Shown here in pieces: positions 25,070 through 34,010 of a DNA stretch of 64,000 nt. The DNA is taken from positions 266,921-330,920 of the forward strand of contig JAMNXR010000001.1 of the NCBI GenBank assembly GCA_023653055.1, in the 5' to 3' direction. Each line of letters begins with the position of its first letter. Within the stretch, counting starts at the first letter, position 1. Below the pieces are notes generated by a model. It saw only the letters and a program-made list of their open reading frames with translations, made no database searches and was not told the DNA's origin. The stretch comes from Burkholderiaceae bacterium. Lineage in GTDB: Bacteria > Pseudomonadota > Gammaproteobacteria > Burkholderiales > Burkholderiaceae_B. The translations under genes were made by a program, and so were the position numbers.

Positions 25070-25994
25070 TTTGCCCGTTGTTTCGCGGGATTCCATTGCC
25101 ATCCAGCTTGGCTTCAAAGATTTTCCAGGAAATCGTTGAATCAGCTTGGATGGTCATTTCTACTGCCCAGCCCGTATTCGTATCTTCGGTATCAAAACTA
25201 TCAAAAACAAAATTGCCGAGGCTATAAAAAATCGTCTTGCCTTTATATATTTCAATATTTTGTGTGACATGTGGATGTCCACCAATGACGGCATCTGCTC
25301 CACTGTCGACCATTAAGTGTGCCAGAGCAACTTGATTGGCTGAGGCGATTTTTTCATTTTCCCAACCCCAATGCGGATAAGTGATCACAATGTCGGCTTT
25401 ATGTATATGGCGAGCGCGCCTGATGCCCTCGCGCACATAATCATCCTCACCCCATGCGCTTCCAGCACGATCTTCAAGTGCTTCAAAGCTACGGGGGAAA
25501 AATAAGTTGTAGGCTAACAAGGCAATACGTTTGCCTTTGATGTCAAAAATGATGGGTGAATAAGCTTCCTGTAAATTTCTACCGCCACCAAAATACTTGA
25601 TGTCCGACTTGTCCAGTAGGTCAAGCATGGCTGAAAAAGCCGTTGGGCCAAAGTCGCCACTGTGGTTATTGGCAAGTGATAGCGCATTGAAATATTTTTT
25701 AAGTACTGGCAAAACACGCGGATGCGCACGCAAAACAAATGGTTTTTCTTCTTCGGTGCCGGTTGTCCCTACTACACACTCAAGATTGCCTATCGTTAAG
25801 TCCGCAGCTTTAAAAAGAGAAGAGAACGCAGCAAAGGGGTCATTACCGTCTTTTATATATTTACCTGGCAGATCATCGAGCATGATGTCGCCAACAAAAA
25901 CAATCTTGATAGATTGGTTATCTGCTCGCGCAAAATTCGCACATAAGATTAGTATTACAAGCGTGTATTGCAGAAATTTTTTGAGCATTGTCAT
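25056..25994 (-). CDS. CapA-like (PGA_cap) metallophosphatase-fold protein, secreted
   Basis: About 312 residues from the ATG at 25994, picked because it makes an ATGA overlap with the upstream gene; a TTG at 26015 is possible. A signal peptide (LKKFLQYTLVILILCANFARAD) is followed by the capsule-synthesis CapA domain: IKIVFVGDIMLDDLPG, LANNHSGDFG, YPHWGWENE, GGHPHV, YSLGNFVFD. These are the conserved metal-site segments of this calcineurin-like family. No capB/capC polymerase genes are present, so it is not evidence of poly-gamma-glutamate synthesis; a periplasmic phosphatase-like or envelope role is as likely. Last gene of the pirin-led operon. Confidence 0.88.
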   Translation of the reverse strand: MTMLKKFLQYTLVILILCANFARADNQSIKIVFVGDIMLDDLPGKYIKDGNDPFAAFSSLFKAADLTIGNLECVVGTTGTEEEKPFVLRAHPRVLPVLKKYFNALSLANNHSGDFGPTAFSAMLDLLDKSDIKYFGGGRNLQEAYSPIIFDIKGKRIALLAYNLFFPRSFEALEDRAGSAWGEDDYVREGIRRARHIHKADIVITYPHWGWENEKIASANQVALAHLMVDSGADAVIGGHPHVTQNIEIYKGKTIFYSLGNFVFDSFDTEDTNTGWAVEMTIQADSTISWKIFEAKLDGNGIPRNNGQIKLP

Positions 25995-26362
25995 TGGGTA
26001 CATTTTTTTCTGCAATGGAAATAAAGTTCGCGCTCATCCTCGCTGTCATAGACACGGTGTTGACCAAAATCTTGAGGACAAGATGCTTTTGCAATGGAAA
26101 AGGATTGAAGTGCCAGCAATACGTAACGCTCTTTAGGTGTGTGATAGACGTATGCTTTAAATGTTTTTAGTTCAGATAAGTATTGACCTGCAAAACGAAA
26201 GCCCCCAGGTAAGTCGATTTTGGAAGAGGTGTAAATGTCCTCACTAGGATAAAGCGTGAGCGTCTTTCGAATGTCATTGACATCGAAGACGCATTCGATT
26301 TGGTCCGCGTAGGCAATCGTGTCTCCAAATACGATCAACAGTAGCAACCATAATTTTTTCAT
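25991..26362 (-). CDS. Small secreted protein of unknown function
   Basis: 123 residues with a clear signal peptide (MKKLWLLLLIVFGDTIAYAD) and three cysteines in the mature part, including a C-terminal FHCRKKC. I do not recognise the family. ATGA overlaps at both ends with the pirin gene upstream and the CapA-like gene downstream mark it as a genuine, translationally coupled middle gene. It probably works in the periplasm. Confidence 0.7.
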   Translation of the reverse strand: MKKLWLLLLIVFGDTIAYADQIECVFDVNDIRKTLTLYPSEDIYTSSKIDLPGGFRFAGQYLSELKTFKAYVYHTPKERYVLLALQSFSIAKASCPQDFGQHRVYDSEDERELYFHCRKKCTQ

Positions 26363-27228
26363 GACGTTGCTACAATTTGACCAAACATACCATTGTTGTA
26401 GTCTTGTATCGCCTGCGTGATCTCTGCGCGGGTATTCATGACAAAGGGACCGTGGCCAGCAATTGGTTCATTGAGAGGCTCTCCAGAGAGTAACAATACA
26501 ACGGCGTCTTCCATGATTTCTGCTGCGAGCGCTGTTCCCTCACGCTCCATCACCGCCATTTCAGCTTTCTTAATGATTTGTGTATCTATTTTAAGTGTGC
26601 CGCTCAACACATACAGCGCTGTCGTGTGTCCTTTGGGGAGATCCAGAGAGAGCGTCTTTCCTGCGTTTAAACGCAGATCCCAAACGTTCATCGGAGTGAA
26701 TGTGTGCGCAGCACCTTTCACGTTTTCAAAGGCTCCAGCAATGATGCGTGCGGTACCTGCATCATTCGCAAGCAAGACATCGGTAATTTTATCTGAGGTG
26801 ATCCCTTGGTAGCCAGGTTTTGACATCTTGTCTTTTGCAGGCAAGTTCACCCAAAGCTGAATCATCTCAAAAGGCCCGCCTTGTTGGGCAAAATCTTCAC
26901 TATGAAATTCTTCGTGTATCAGACCGGATGCCGCCGTCATCCATTGAACGTCCCCGGGACCAATTGTGCCTCCACCACCTGATGAGTCACGATGTGAGAC
27001 ACCGCCTTGATACACAATCGTGACTGTTTCAAAGCCACGATGGGGGTGTTGGCCGACACCGAGTTTTTCTTGGGTGGGAGGAAAAACTGTTGGACCTGCA
27101 TGGTCCATCATCAGAAAAGGTGAGATTTTTTCCGCGATATCGTTATAAGAGAAAATGTTTTGTACGGGGAAGCCATCGCCTACCCAGTGGCTACCATTAC
27201 TGCGTTTGATAAATGCCAGTTTTTTCAT
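26359..27228 (-). CDS. Pirin-family bicupin protein
   Basis: 289 residues with the pirin N-terminal cupin metal site (GQHPHRGFETVTIVYQGGVSHRDSSG, and LIHEEFHSE) and the C-terminal half ending in a second cupin (LLSGEPLNEPIAGHGPFVMNTRAEI). The histidines of HPHRG and the HE pair are the metal ligands. Pirins are iron-binding proteins, some with quercetinase activity; others act as redox-sensitive regulators. First gene of the coupled pirin-unknown-CapA operon. Unusual partners for a pirin. Confidence 0.93.
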   Translation of the reverse strand: MKKLAFIKRSNGSHWVGDGFPVQNIFSYNDIAEKISPFLMMDHAGPTVFPPTQEKLGVGQHPHRGFETVTIVYQGGVSHRDSSGGGGTIGPGDVQWMTAASGLIHEEFHSEDFAQQGGPFEMIQLWVNLPAKDKMSKPGYQGITSDKITDVLLANDAGTARIIAGAFENVKGAAHTFTPMNVWDLRLNAGKTLSLDLPKGHTTALYVLSGTLKIDTQIIKKAEMAVMEREGTALAAEIMEDAVVLLLSGEPLNEPIAGHGPFVMNTRAEITQAIQDYNNGMFGQIVATS

Positions 27229-27255
27229 AATAATTTCCTTGGATAAGAGGCGATT

Positions 27256-28410
27256 TCATGCCGCTACTGACCACGCAAGCATAATCTCTGCAATTCTCCG
27301 GGCAGCCTGACCATCCCCGTAAGGATTGTTCGCCTCTGACATTTTTTTGTAGTGTGCTGCATCATCGATCAGACGTGTGCAAGCAGAAACAATATGATTG
27401 ATGTCCGTGCCGACAAGTTCTACCGTTCCCGCCTCAACAGCCTCAGGCCGTTCTGTCGTCTGGCGCATCACCAGAACGGGCTTGCCAAGACTCGGCGCCT
27501 CTTCCTGAATGCCACCGCTATCCGTTAAGACAAAATAGCAGTGCTTAAGAAGCAAGCAAAAAGGCTCGTATTGCAAAGGGTCGAGCAAGTGCACGTTATG
27601 CAAGTCACCGAGTCGCGCCAAGACAGGCTCACGTACATTGGGGTTTAAGTGAACGGGGTAAACGACATGTACATCTGGATAACGTTGCGCCAGGTCTCGG
27701 ACCGCATCACAGATGTGGATAAAGCCGGAGCCGAAGTTTTCGCGGCGATGTCCAGTCATCAAAATAAATCGATGGTTACGCCAGTCGAACGGCAAAAGCT
27801 GATTAATCAAACGTGATGATTGGTTGTCTGCACTATTCTGGAGAGCGAGTCTTTCCAGCGTCCAGTGCAGGGCATCAATGACGGTGTTTCCTGTGACATA
27901 GATCTGTGCAGAGTCAATGCCTTCATCGAGTAAATTATCCCGGCTGCTGAGAGTGGGTGCAAAATGCCATCGCGCAATTTTACTGATGACCTGGCGATTG
28001 AACTCCTCTGGAAAGGGTGAGTGCACATCGTGCGTTCTCAGTCCTGCTTCGACATGACCGACGGGTATGCCTGAATAAAAGCCTGCCATGGCTGCTGCCA
28101 GAGCCGTCGTGGTATCACCATGAACCAAAATCGCATCAGGCTTGTTTTCTCGAAAACGATCCCTTAGGCCCAAGAGAGCGCGACTCGTCACGTCCGCAAG
28201 ATCCTGATTCGCTTGCATTAGATTGAGATCAATTGCCGGTTTGATATCAAACAAGTTAAGGACTTGATCCAGCATTTGTCGATGCTGTGCCGTCACACAT
28301 ATCGTAGTCTCTATTTCAGGGTGACCCTGCAAAGACTTGACGACGGGTGCCATTTTGATCGCTTCTGGCCGCGTACCAAACACAACAAAGATATTTTTTT
28401 TCATTTTCAT
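27256..28410 (-). CDS. wecB: UDP-N-acetylglucosamine 2-epimerase (non-hydrolysing)
   Basis: 384 residues of the WecB/MnaA GT-B fold. N-terminal VFGTRPEAIKMAPVV, central HVEAGLRTHD and PEEFNRQ, and C-terminal TDSGGIQEEAPSLGKPVLVMR with TERPEAVEAGT carry the UDP-binding and catalytic residues. It interconverts UDP-GlcNAc and UDP-ManNAc for surface polysaccharide. No other enterobacterial-common-antigen or O-antigen genes flank it. It lies 27 nt upstream of the pirin gene on the same strand and just downstream of a strong terminator, so it may start that transcription unit. Confidence 0.95.
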   Translation of the reverse strand: MKMKKNIFVVFGTRPEAIKMAPVVKSLQGHPEIETTICVTAQHRQMLDQVLNLFDIKPAIDLNLMQANQDLADVTSRALLGLRDRFRENKPDAILVHGDTTTALAAAMAGFYSGIPVGHVEAGLRTHDVHSPFPEEFNRQVISKIARWHFAPTLSSRDNLLDEGIDSAQIYVTGNTVIDALHWTLERLALQNSADNQSSRLINQLLPFDWRNHRFILMTGHRRENFGSGFIHICDAVRDLAQRYPDVHVVYPVHLNPNVREPVLARLGDLHNVHLLDPLQYEPFCLLLKHCYFVLTDSGGIQEEAPSLGKPVLVMRQTTERPEAVEAGTVELVGTDINHIVSACTRLIDDAAHYKKMSEANNPYGDGQAARRIAEIMLAWSVAA

Positions 28411-28411
28411 A

Positions 28412-28451
28412 ACAAGAAAAAGGTGCCCTGATTGATATCAAACAGGGCACC
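28412..28451 (-). terminator. Strong intrinsic terminator after the Bug receptor gene
   Basis: On the minus strand a GC-rich stem GGTGCCCTG/CAGGGCACC (28422-28430 with 28443-28451), extended inward by four A/T-G/C pairs, is followed by TTTTTCTTGTT. It ends the transcript of the receptor at 28475. Confidence 0.9.
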
Positions 28452-28474
28452 CTGATGAGCCGCTTTATAAGGAT

Positions 28475-29443
28475 TTATTCCATTTGGAGCTTGGCAGCCT
28501 CTACAATTTTTCTCCAGCTTTCGCGCTCTTTATCCATAAAGGCGCCAAACTCAGCTGGTGTGCCGCCACCTGGGACACCGCCCATTTCAGCAAAGCGTTT
28601 CTGAATGTCTGGCATAGCCAATACTTTTTTGGTGGCTTGCTGGATTTTATCCACGATCGCAGGCGGTGTGCCAGCAGGCGCCACAAAACCAAACCATGCC
28701 GTTACGACCATGTCTTTAATGCCCGCTTCAGCCATGGTTGGGACATCCGGCAGCTGAGGCGAACGTTCTGCACCCGTGACTGCCAAAGCGCGGAACTGAC
28801 CGGAGCGAATAAAGCCAATCGAGCTTGGGAGGTTGTCGATCGCAAACGTCACTTGTCCACCCAGTAGTGCCGCAACGGCTGGACCCATGCCTTTGAAAGG
28901 CACGTGTGTCAGATTGGTACCAGTTCGCTGTGCGAACATCTCTGCAGACATATGTGGTGATTGACCTGTACCAGAGGAGGCAAAGGTGAAATTACCTTTC
29001 GGATCTTTTTTAATTCCATCGACAAGTTCTTTCACATTGTTATAAGGTGATTTGCTGTTCACCACCAATACGTTTGGTACTGAAATGACCAAAGTGATGG
29101 GGCTAAAGTCTGTCGGCTTGTAAGGCAGTTTTTTATAGAGGCTGTAGTTAATGCCATTGGGGCCGATATTGCCAAAGCCAATGGTGTAGCCATCTGGTGG
29201 GGATTGTATAAGCGCTTGCGTACCGATAATACCCGCTGCGCCCGCACGATTTTCCACAACTACGGTAGTGCCAAGTTCAGCTCCAATCTTTTCGCTGAGT
29301 AAGCGTGCCGTGATGTCGGTCGTTCCGCCCGGCGCGGCTGGTACGATGAGCTTGATAGGCCTTTCAGGCCAGGCTGCGTGAGAAGCTGGAGTGAGCGCGA
29401 GTGCAAACAGGCTTAATAAGCTCGCTTTAAAAATAGACTTCAT
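28475..29443 (-). CDS. Bug/TctC-type solute receptor
   Basis: 322 residues with signal peptide (1-23, SHAA) and the receptor start WPERPIKLIVPAAPGGTTDITARLLS, PGGTTD being the ligand loop. The second lobe is complete to the C-terminus. AAGGAGACA precedes the ATG and a strong terminator follows, so it is a single-gene unit. No transport membrane genes or catabolic partners adjoin; its ligand is unknown. Confidence 0.92.
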   Translation of the reverse strand: MKSIFKASLLSLFALALTPASHAAWPERPIKLIVPAAPGGTTDITARLLSEKIGAELGTTVVVENRAGAAGIIGTQALIQSPPDGYTIGFGNIGPNGINYSLYKKLPYKPTDFSPITLVISVPNVLVVNSKSPYNNVKELVDGIKKDPKGNFTFASSGTGQSPHMSAEMFAQRTGTNLTHVPFKGMGPAVAALLGGQVTFAIDNLPSSIGFIRSGQFRALAVTGAERSPQLPDVPTMAEAGIKDMVVTAWFGFVAPAGTPPAIVDKIQQATKKVLAMPDIQKRFAEMGGVPGGGTPAEFGAFMDKERESWRKIVEAAKLQME

Positions 29444-29522
29444 GAAAGTGTCTCCTTAATATATTTTGTGTGTTTAGATCATAATCTACTTCAAGCAGAT
29501 CATCGATATCGATAGGCTAGGC

Positions 29523-29569
29523 ATCAAAAAAAATCGCTCCCAACAATTAAACTTTGTTGGGAGCGATTT
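29523..29569 (-). terminator. Strong intrinsic terminator after the DUF2092 operon
   Basis: Sixteen-base arms (AAATCGCTCCCAACAA at 29531-29546 and its complement at 29554-29569) enclose a 7-nt loop. On the minus strand the stem is followed by a run of eight T. Confidence 0.92.
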
Positions 29570-29585
29570 CATTTATGCACTTAAC

Positions 29586-29999
29586 TTATTCTGGAACGAC
29601 TCGGTAGAACAAGCCGTTTTTGCCATAAAGAGGCCGAACGCGATAGCCCGCACACTGATAAAAATTAATTTCATTACGTGGTGCGAGAACGCAACCGCCA
29701 GGTAGTGTTGGATACACAGAACCTATTGGTGGCACAGGGCTGTACTGAACGACAGGTTCAGGAGGTGCATAGGGAGGGGCAGCAACCACTGCGGCGCCAA
29801 CACTCCCTGCGACGACCGCTGGCCCAACCCAGCCGCGTTCCGCCCAACCTGGGCCACCGCAACGCCAGCCGCAACCCCATCCCGGATGATAAAAGCCACC
29901 TCCACCCCAATAGCGACCATGCCAATATGCTTGGGCATCGCTTGAGACGGCTGTCGTTCCTGCAATAGCAAAGAGGAGCAATACGAGTATTTTTTTCAT
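29586..29999 (-). CDS. Small Gly/Trp-rich secreted protein
   Basis: 137 residues. Signal peptide (1-24, DAQA), then a Gly/Trp/Tyr-rich segment (GRYWGGGGFYHPGWGCGWRCGG), a Pro-rich stretch with YSPVPP, and a C-terminal domain with two cysteines (GGCVLAP, YQCAGYRVRPLYG). It begins 21 nt after the DUF2092 gene and shares its terminator, so the two are an operon. Low complexity and secretion suggest an envelope component; function unknown. Confidence 0.8.
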   Translation of the reverse strand: MKKILVLLLFAIAGTTAVSSDAQAYWHGRYWGGGGFYHPGWGCGWRCGGPGWAERGWVGPAVVAGSVGAAVVAAPPYAPPEPVVQYSPVPPIGSVYPTLPGGCVLAPRNEINFYQCAGYRVRPLYGKNGLFYRVVPE

Positions 30000-30020
30000 G
30001 TTGGTTATCCTTGAGCGCGA

Positions 30021-30836
30021 TTATTTCAAAGGCGCATCACGATGCGCAAAATCAACTTTGATTGAATTGGCAATTTTCGCTGTATTAAAACGCTGCGAAT
30101 CAATCGTCGCGTTCACTTTCCAATCACTAAATTGAATCGTGACGCGGGGGCGATTGGGCTCTTTGGTATAAATCATTGAAATCATATAGGGAAGCTTGTC
30201 CTTAGACCCAATCCAAAACTGACCTTCCATTCCGCTACCCGCTAAAACAATGACATCGGTTTCGACGCCACCTACTAGCTTTGTCTTTTCGACAATAAAC
30301 GCAGCACGCATATCTCCAGTAAGACTTGTATATGGATCAGACAGCAGAATCATTCCACCAGGAAAATATAAGCCCGCTTTTTTGAAAATATATTCGGCCA
30401 TGTCGTCAATATTTCCGGGGGCTTTGCTAAACGCAACGATTTCAGTATTGGGGGTGATCGCCACAATAGATTTACCATCGTAAATCAATTCGCTTGGTAA
30501 GCCTTGCCCCGTCGTGATGACAGTCATTTTATTCGGTCGTTGAATGGCGAAATCCGAGTTTGATGTGTAAATCACGGGGATGCCGTCAATTGAAGGGGCA
30601 TCGGATTGAACACGTGCTTGAAACTGTAAGGTTTTTGCGCTTGCGAGTGTTGTGCTCATCTGTTTGATGATGTCTAGCGCACCCTTTTCAATTGCAGGTA
30701 TTTGCTTTGGAGGAGCATTAAGCAGGGGTGCTGAGGTCTGAGCAATTGCCGATCCAAACCCTAGTGTTGCAGAGAGTGCCAATATTGCGCTAACTTGGCA
30801 GAGCAATTTCTTTGGTATTTCCGATAGTGTTTGCAT
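30021..30836 (-). CDS. DUF2092-family secreted protein
   Basis: 271 residues with a signal peptide (about 1-32) and the DUF2092 pattern: IIKQMSTTLASAKTLQFQARV, then RPNKMTVITTGQG, ELIYDGKSIVAITP and the C-terminal FSDWKVNATIDSQRF. The fold is probably LolA-like, a half-barrel able to hold lipid; that is general knowledge of related families and not shown here. Partner of the Gly-rich protein downstream. The 180 nt upstream (30837-31020) contain no further gene. Confidence 0.85.
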   Translation of the reverse strand: MQTLSEIPKKLLCQVSAILALSATLGFGSAIAQTSAPLLNAPPKQIPAIEKGALDIIKQMSTTLASAKTLQFQARVQSDAPSIDGIPVIYTSNSDFAIQRPNKMTVITTGQGLPSELIYDGKSIVAITPNTEIVAFSKAPGNIDDMAEYIFKKAGLYFPGGMILLSDPYTSLTGDMRAAFIVEKTKLVGGVETDVIVLAGSGMEGQFWIGSKDKLPYMISMIYTKEPNRPRVTIQFSDWKVNATIDSQRFNTAKIANSIKVDFAHRDAPLK

Positions 30837-31020
30837 AGGCTATTTGACGGTCCATGTTGTGCATCATTTAATGCGAAACCCGTGACGTCCGGGATGATGT
30901 GTGCGATGGGATCGCACGACGTTTAGAGACGTTAATTTAAATCACTAAATTACAGACCACATTAACGCTTAAAGCAGTTTTTAACAATTGGAAAAGACCC
31001 TGAGTCGAATAATTTTTATG

Positions 31021-31069
31021 AAATAAAAAGCCCCTAAAGTTCGCGCTTTTATCGAACTTTAGGGGCTTT
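31021..31069 (-). terminator. Strong intrinsic terminator after the PH/SHOCT gene
   Basis: Seventeen-base arms (31027-31043 and 31053-31069; AAAGCCCCTAAAGTTCG and its complement) with a 9-nt loop. On the minus strand the stem runs into TTTTTATTT. Confidence 0.92.
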
Positions 31070-31089
31070 CAATTATAAAAACTAAATTT

Positions 31090-31809
31090 TCAAATTGGCG
31101 CGCCGCTTAACACCTTGGACTTCAGCTCTTGATATTCAGCATCGCTAATGGCGCCCGAGTCAAAGAGCGCTTTAGCTTTTTGAAGGCGTTCAAATATGTC
31201 GTCACCTGCAGCACCCTTATTACCGTCTGATGCACCCATACTGACAACGGTTGCACCACTTGCCGCTCTACGGTTTTCAAGTTCGCGAATACGATTTTTT
31301 TCCTCCCACTCTTGCTCTTTTGCTTGAGCAAAAGAATAAATCTCAGTTGCAATTGCGCTAGGTACACCATCGATGACGACTGGATGGCCACCGCTGTGAG
31401 TGGTGAATACAAGTTTTGAACCCGAGAGGCCTGGAATCGTATTTTCGGATAGTGAAACGTCGTGAAGATCTTTCCATTGGTGATCCTTCATCTTAAAACC
31501 ACCCAAAATAGATCTCTTGATCTGAACCAAACGGCTGCTGGTGATGGCGATGAGCTCACGGCGTGAAAATAGTGCAAAGACACGCATCTGAATACCGGTC
31601 GTGACAACTGTCTCACCTTTAATGAGTGCCCCATCTAATTTTGTTCGTGCCTTCAGGGCGCGTTTATCGCCGCCGGTAAATACCATCCAGCAGTAAATCG
31701 CAAAAAGAATAATCGAGACTGCGAAGACTTCGATGCCTCCGACGAGAGCAACCGCAAAAAATAGCAACCAAGAAATAACAAAAGAAAGAATTTTGAATAA
31801 ACCGATCAC
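31090..31809 (-). CDS. Membrane-anchored PH-like and SHOCT-domain protein
   Basis: About 239 residues. The start is the GTG at 31809, which has AAGGAGT 7 nt upstream; an earlier GTG at 31839 overlaps that ribosome site. Two N-terminal membrane helices (about 5-45) precede a bacterial PH-like domain (GALIKGETVVTTGIQMRVFALFSRRELIAIT), a Glu/Arg-rich helix, and a C-terminal SHOCT motif (IFERLQKAKALFDSGAISDAEYQELK). SHOCT segments are short oligomerisation tails on membrane or stress proteins. Role unknown. Confidence 0.82.
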   Translation of the reverse strand: MIGLFKILSFVISWLLFFAVALVGGIEVFAVSIILFAIYCWMVFTGGDKRALKARTKLDGALIKGETVVTTGIQMRVFALFSRRELIAITSSRLVQIKRSILGGFKMKDHQWKDLHDVSLSENTIPGLSGSKLVFTTHSGGHPVVIDGVPSAIATEIYSFAQAKEQEWEEKNRIRELENRRAASGATVVSMGASDGNKGAAGDDIFERLQKAKALFDSGAISDAEYQELKSKVLSGAPI

Positions 31810-31928
31810 GAATGAACTCCTTATGTTTCTAAAGTGCACAAGTTTTGGCGGACATGATCAAAAGAGACCGCAAGACAGGACGCAAGCTTATTTCCATTGT
31901 GGAAATAATTGGCGAAATGTTAACAGAG

Positions 31929-33404
31929 TTATGCCTGCTCTACGGCTTGTGTAATGCGCTTAAGCACTTCAAGTCGGGCATGATGTTTGTCATTTGCAGG
32001 TAACACATGCCAAGGTGCATGCGAGGTATCGGTCTTTGCAAACATCTCCTCTGCAGCTTTCGTATAGGCAGGCCATTGACGTCGGTTTCGCCAGTCTTCC
32101 GGTGTAATTTTGAAGTTTTTATAAGGCGAATGCTCGCGCGCCCTGAAGCGGGAAAGCTGTTCCTCAGGCGTTACAGCGAGCCAAAATTTCAATACGATCG
32201 CGCCTCGTTTTGCAAGTTGCATTTCAAAATCGTTGATTTCTTGATACGCCCGCTGCCATGCTGATCGCTTGGCGTAGCCCTCGATGCGTTCAACAAGGAC
32301 TCGCCCATACCAAGAGCGATCAAAAATCGCGATGCGTCCCTGTCTCGGCACTTTGCGCCAAAACCGCCAGAGATAGGGTCTATCCATTTCAAAAGGCCTG
32401 GGTGCTGTCACAGAAATAGTTTGATATTGTCTTGCATCCAGAGCACGCGTTATACGCCGAATGGCTCCGCCTTTACCCGCAGCATCTTGACCTTCAAACA
32501 CCAAGACGAGAGACTTCTTTTTAAAGCTTTTTTCACGGACAGCAGTAGAAAGTCTGTTTTGCCATTGCATGAGCTCTTGATCGTAGTTTTCTTTGCTCAC
32601 ACTCGCTGCATAGTCCAGCTTGTCCAGGCGATGTCTAGATCGTGGGCGTTTGTTTGGCGAGCTAGGATCGTGTGAGGGAGGCACATGAATGGTGCGTTGT
32701 TGAAAAGCGGTCAGAACAGACTGTGCGGTTCTGAAGATACGCATATTTTTATCGGCACTCGGAATGATCGTCCATGGGGCATGGGCCGCATCCGTTGCTT
32801 CAATGATCCGCTGGCCTGTTTGTCGGACATGATCAAAGTGTTTAAAAACTTTCTCATCGTTCTTATCTACCTGCCAAGCAGTAGAGGGGTTAGACAGTAG
32901 CAGTTCGATGCGTGCGCGTTGCGCCTCACGCGACAGATGAAACCAAAGCTTAATGATTTGCACATCATTGGCAACAAGTGTGTCCTCAAACTTTCGGACT
33001 GAACTGATCATTGCCTCGAGTTTATCTGGATTAACCTTCTTTTTAGAAAGCGCCTTCAAAATCGGCATATATACCGCACCAAACATAATCCCTACGGATC
33101 CTTTTGGTGGAATACTTTGCCAAAGTCTTCGAATGGACGGATAGGCTTTTTCTTCTTGAGTGGGTTCGTTAAAAGCGAGTGTTCGCACATGCCTTGGATC
33201 CAACCATTCATTGAGAAGATTAATGGTTTCACCTTTACCCGCACCGTCGATACCAGCCACTACAATCACTAAAGCACGGTCTTTGAGCTTTAGGTGCCGA
33301 TATTGTTCTTTGAGTAGTTGAATGCGAAGGGGTTCCTCCAGTCGAGCAAACGCATCATCCGATAATGCCGGATCCTTTTCTGCTTCGTCAAACATGCTGC
33401 TCAT
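31929..33404 (-). CDS. pap: Two-domain polyphosphate kinase 2 (polyphosphate:AMP phosphotransferase type)
   Basis: 491 residues made of two PPK2 domains. The N-terminal domain has Walker A GIDGAGKGE (51-59) but its lid/Walker B segment is diverged (IMFGAVYMP). The C-terminal domain has Walker A EGQDAAGKGG (near 299), Walker B IFDRSWYGR and the lid RFRAREHSPYKNFKITPEDW. This two-domain arrangement is that of class II PPK2, which makes ADP from AMP using polyphosphate. The C-terminal domain should be the catalytic one. Single gene on the minus strand; no ppx or ppk1 nearby. Confidence 0.93.
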   Translation of the reverse strand: MSSMFDEAEKDPALSDDAFARLEEPLRIQLLKEQYRHLKLKDRALVIVVAGIDGAGKGETINLLNEWLDPRHVRTLAFNEPTQEEKAYPSIRRLWQSIPPKGSVGIMFGAVYMPILKALSKKKVNPDKLEAMISSVRKFEDTLVANDVQIIKLWFHLSREAQRARIELLLSNPSTAWQVDKNDEKVFKHFDHVRQTGQRIIEATDAAHAPWTIIPSADKNMRIFRTAQSVLTAFQQRTIHVPPSHDPSSPNKRPRSRHRLDKLDYAASVSKENYDQELMQWQNRLSTAVREKSFKKKSLVLVFEGQDAAGKGGAIRRITRALDARQYQTISVTAPRPFEMDRPYLWRFWRKVPRQGRIAIFDRSWYGRVLVERIEGYAKRSAWQRAYQEINDFEMQLAKRGAIVLKFWLAVTPEEQLSRFRAREHSPYKNFKITPEDWRNRRQWPAYTKAAEEMFAKTDTSHAPWHVLPANDKHHARLEVLKRITQAVEQA

Positions 33405-33469
33405 GTGCGTTCCTCGAATAGACTACCAACTGCGTTATCGTATGCCATTCAACGACAAATGGAGCATCC

Positions 33470-33961
33470 ATGAGCGAACTTAATCGTATGATTGACCTTC
33501 TTGCGCTACAGCCCCATCCAGAAGGCGGCTTTTATCGCGAAATGCATCGCTCAACAACCTCTATCAAAGACGCAAGCACGCTCGCAGATAAATGTGCTTA
33601 CACCACTATTTACTATTTGCTAAGCGGGGAAGATTTTTCAGCGTGGCACCGTATTAAGTCTGATGAGACTTGGTTTTATCACTTAGGATGCGATCTGCTT
33701 GTGTATTACTTTGATGAAAAGCATTCACTACAAACAATTCAGGTTGGAATGGAGTCAATGAATCTCCAGGCCACAATCCCAGCCAACACATGGTTCGCTG
33801 CAACGCCATCGAAGAAAAATTCATTTTCTTTGGTCAGTTGCGCAGTTGCTCCAGGTTTTCAGTTTAGTGAGTTTGAAATTGGGACTTTAGAAAAGCTTTT
33901 AGCTATTTATGGAAGTACGGATCAAAACTTGAAAGCGATTCAAGCGCTCACTCGCGCATAA
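33470..33961 (+). CDS. DUF985 cupin-like protein
   Basis: 163 residues beginning MIDLLALQPHPEGGFYREMHRS and continuing with TTIYYLLSGEDFSAWHRIKSDETWFYHLG, the signature of the DUF985 RmlC-like cupin family. ATIPANTWFAA forms the second half of the barrel. Enzymatic role undetermined in the family. Divergent from the polyphosphate kinase gene with a 65-nt gap, convergent with psiE. Confidence 0.9.
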   Translation: MSELNRMIDLLALQPHPEGGFYREMHRSTTSIKDASTLADKCAYTTIYYLLSGEDFSAWHRIKSDETWFYHLGCDLLVYYFDEKHSLQTIQVGMESMNLQATIPANTWFAATPSKKNSFSLVSCAVAPGFQFSEFEIGTLEKLLAIYGSTDQNLKAIQALTRA

Positions 33962-34010
33962 GCAGGTATTTGACTCATCTAATGGATGAAAAAAACGGTG
34001 TGACTGTTCA

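Noticed and set aside
25056..28410. Capsule or poly-gamma-glutamate gene cluster based on CapA and WecB
   Set aside because: No polymerase, flippase, or other polysaccharide genes adjoin, and the two genes are separated by pirin and an unknown gene.
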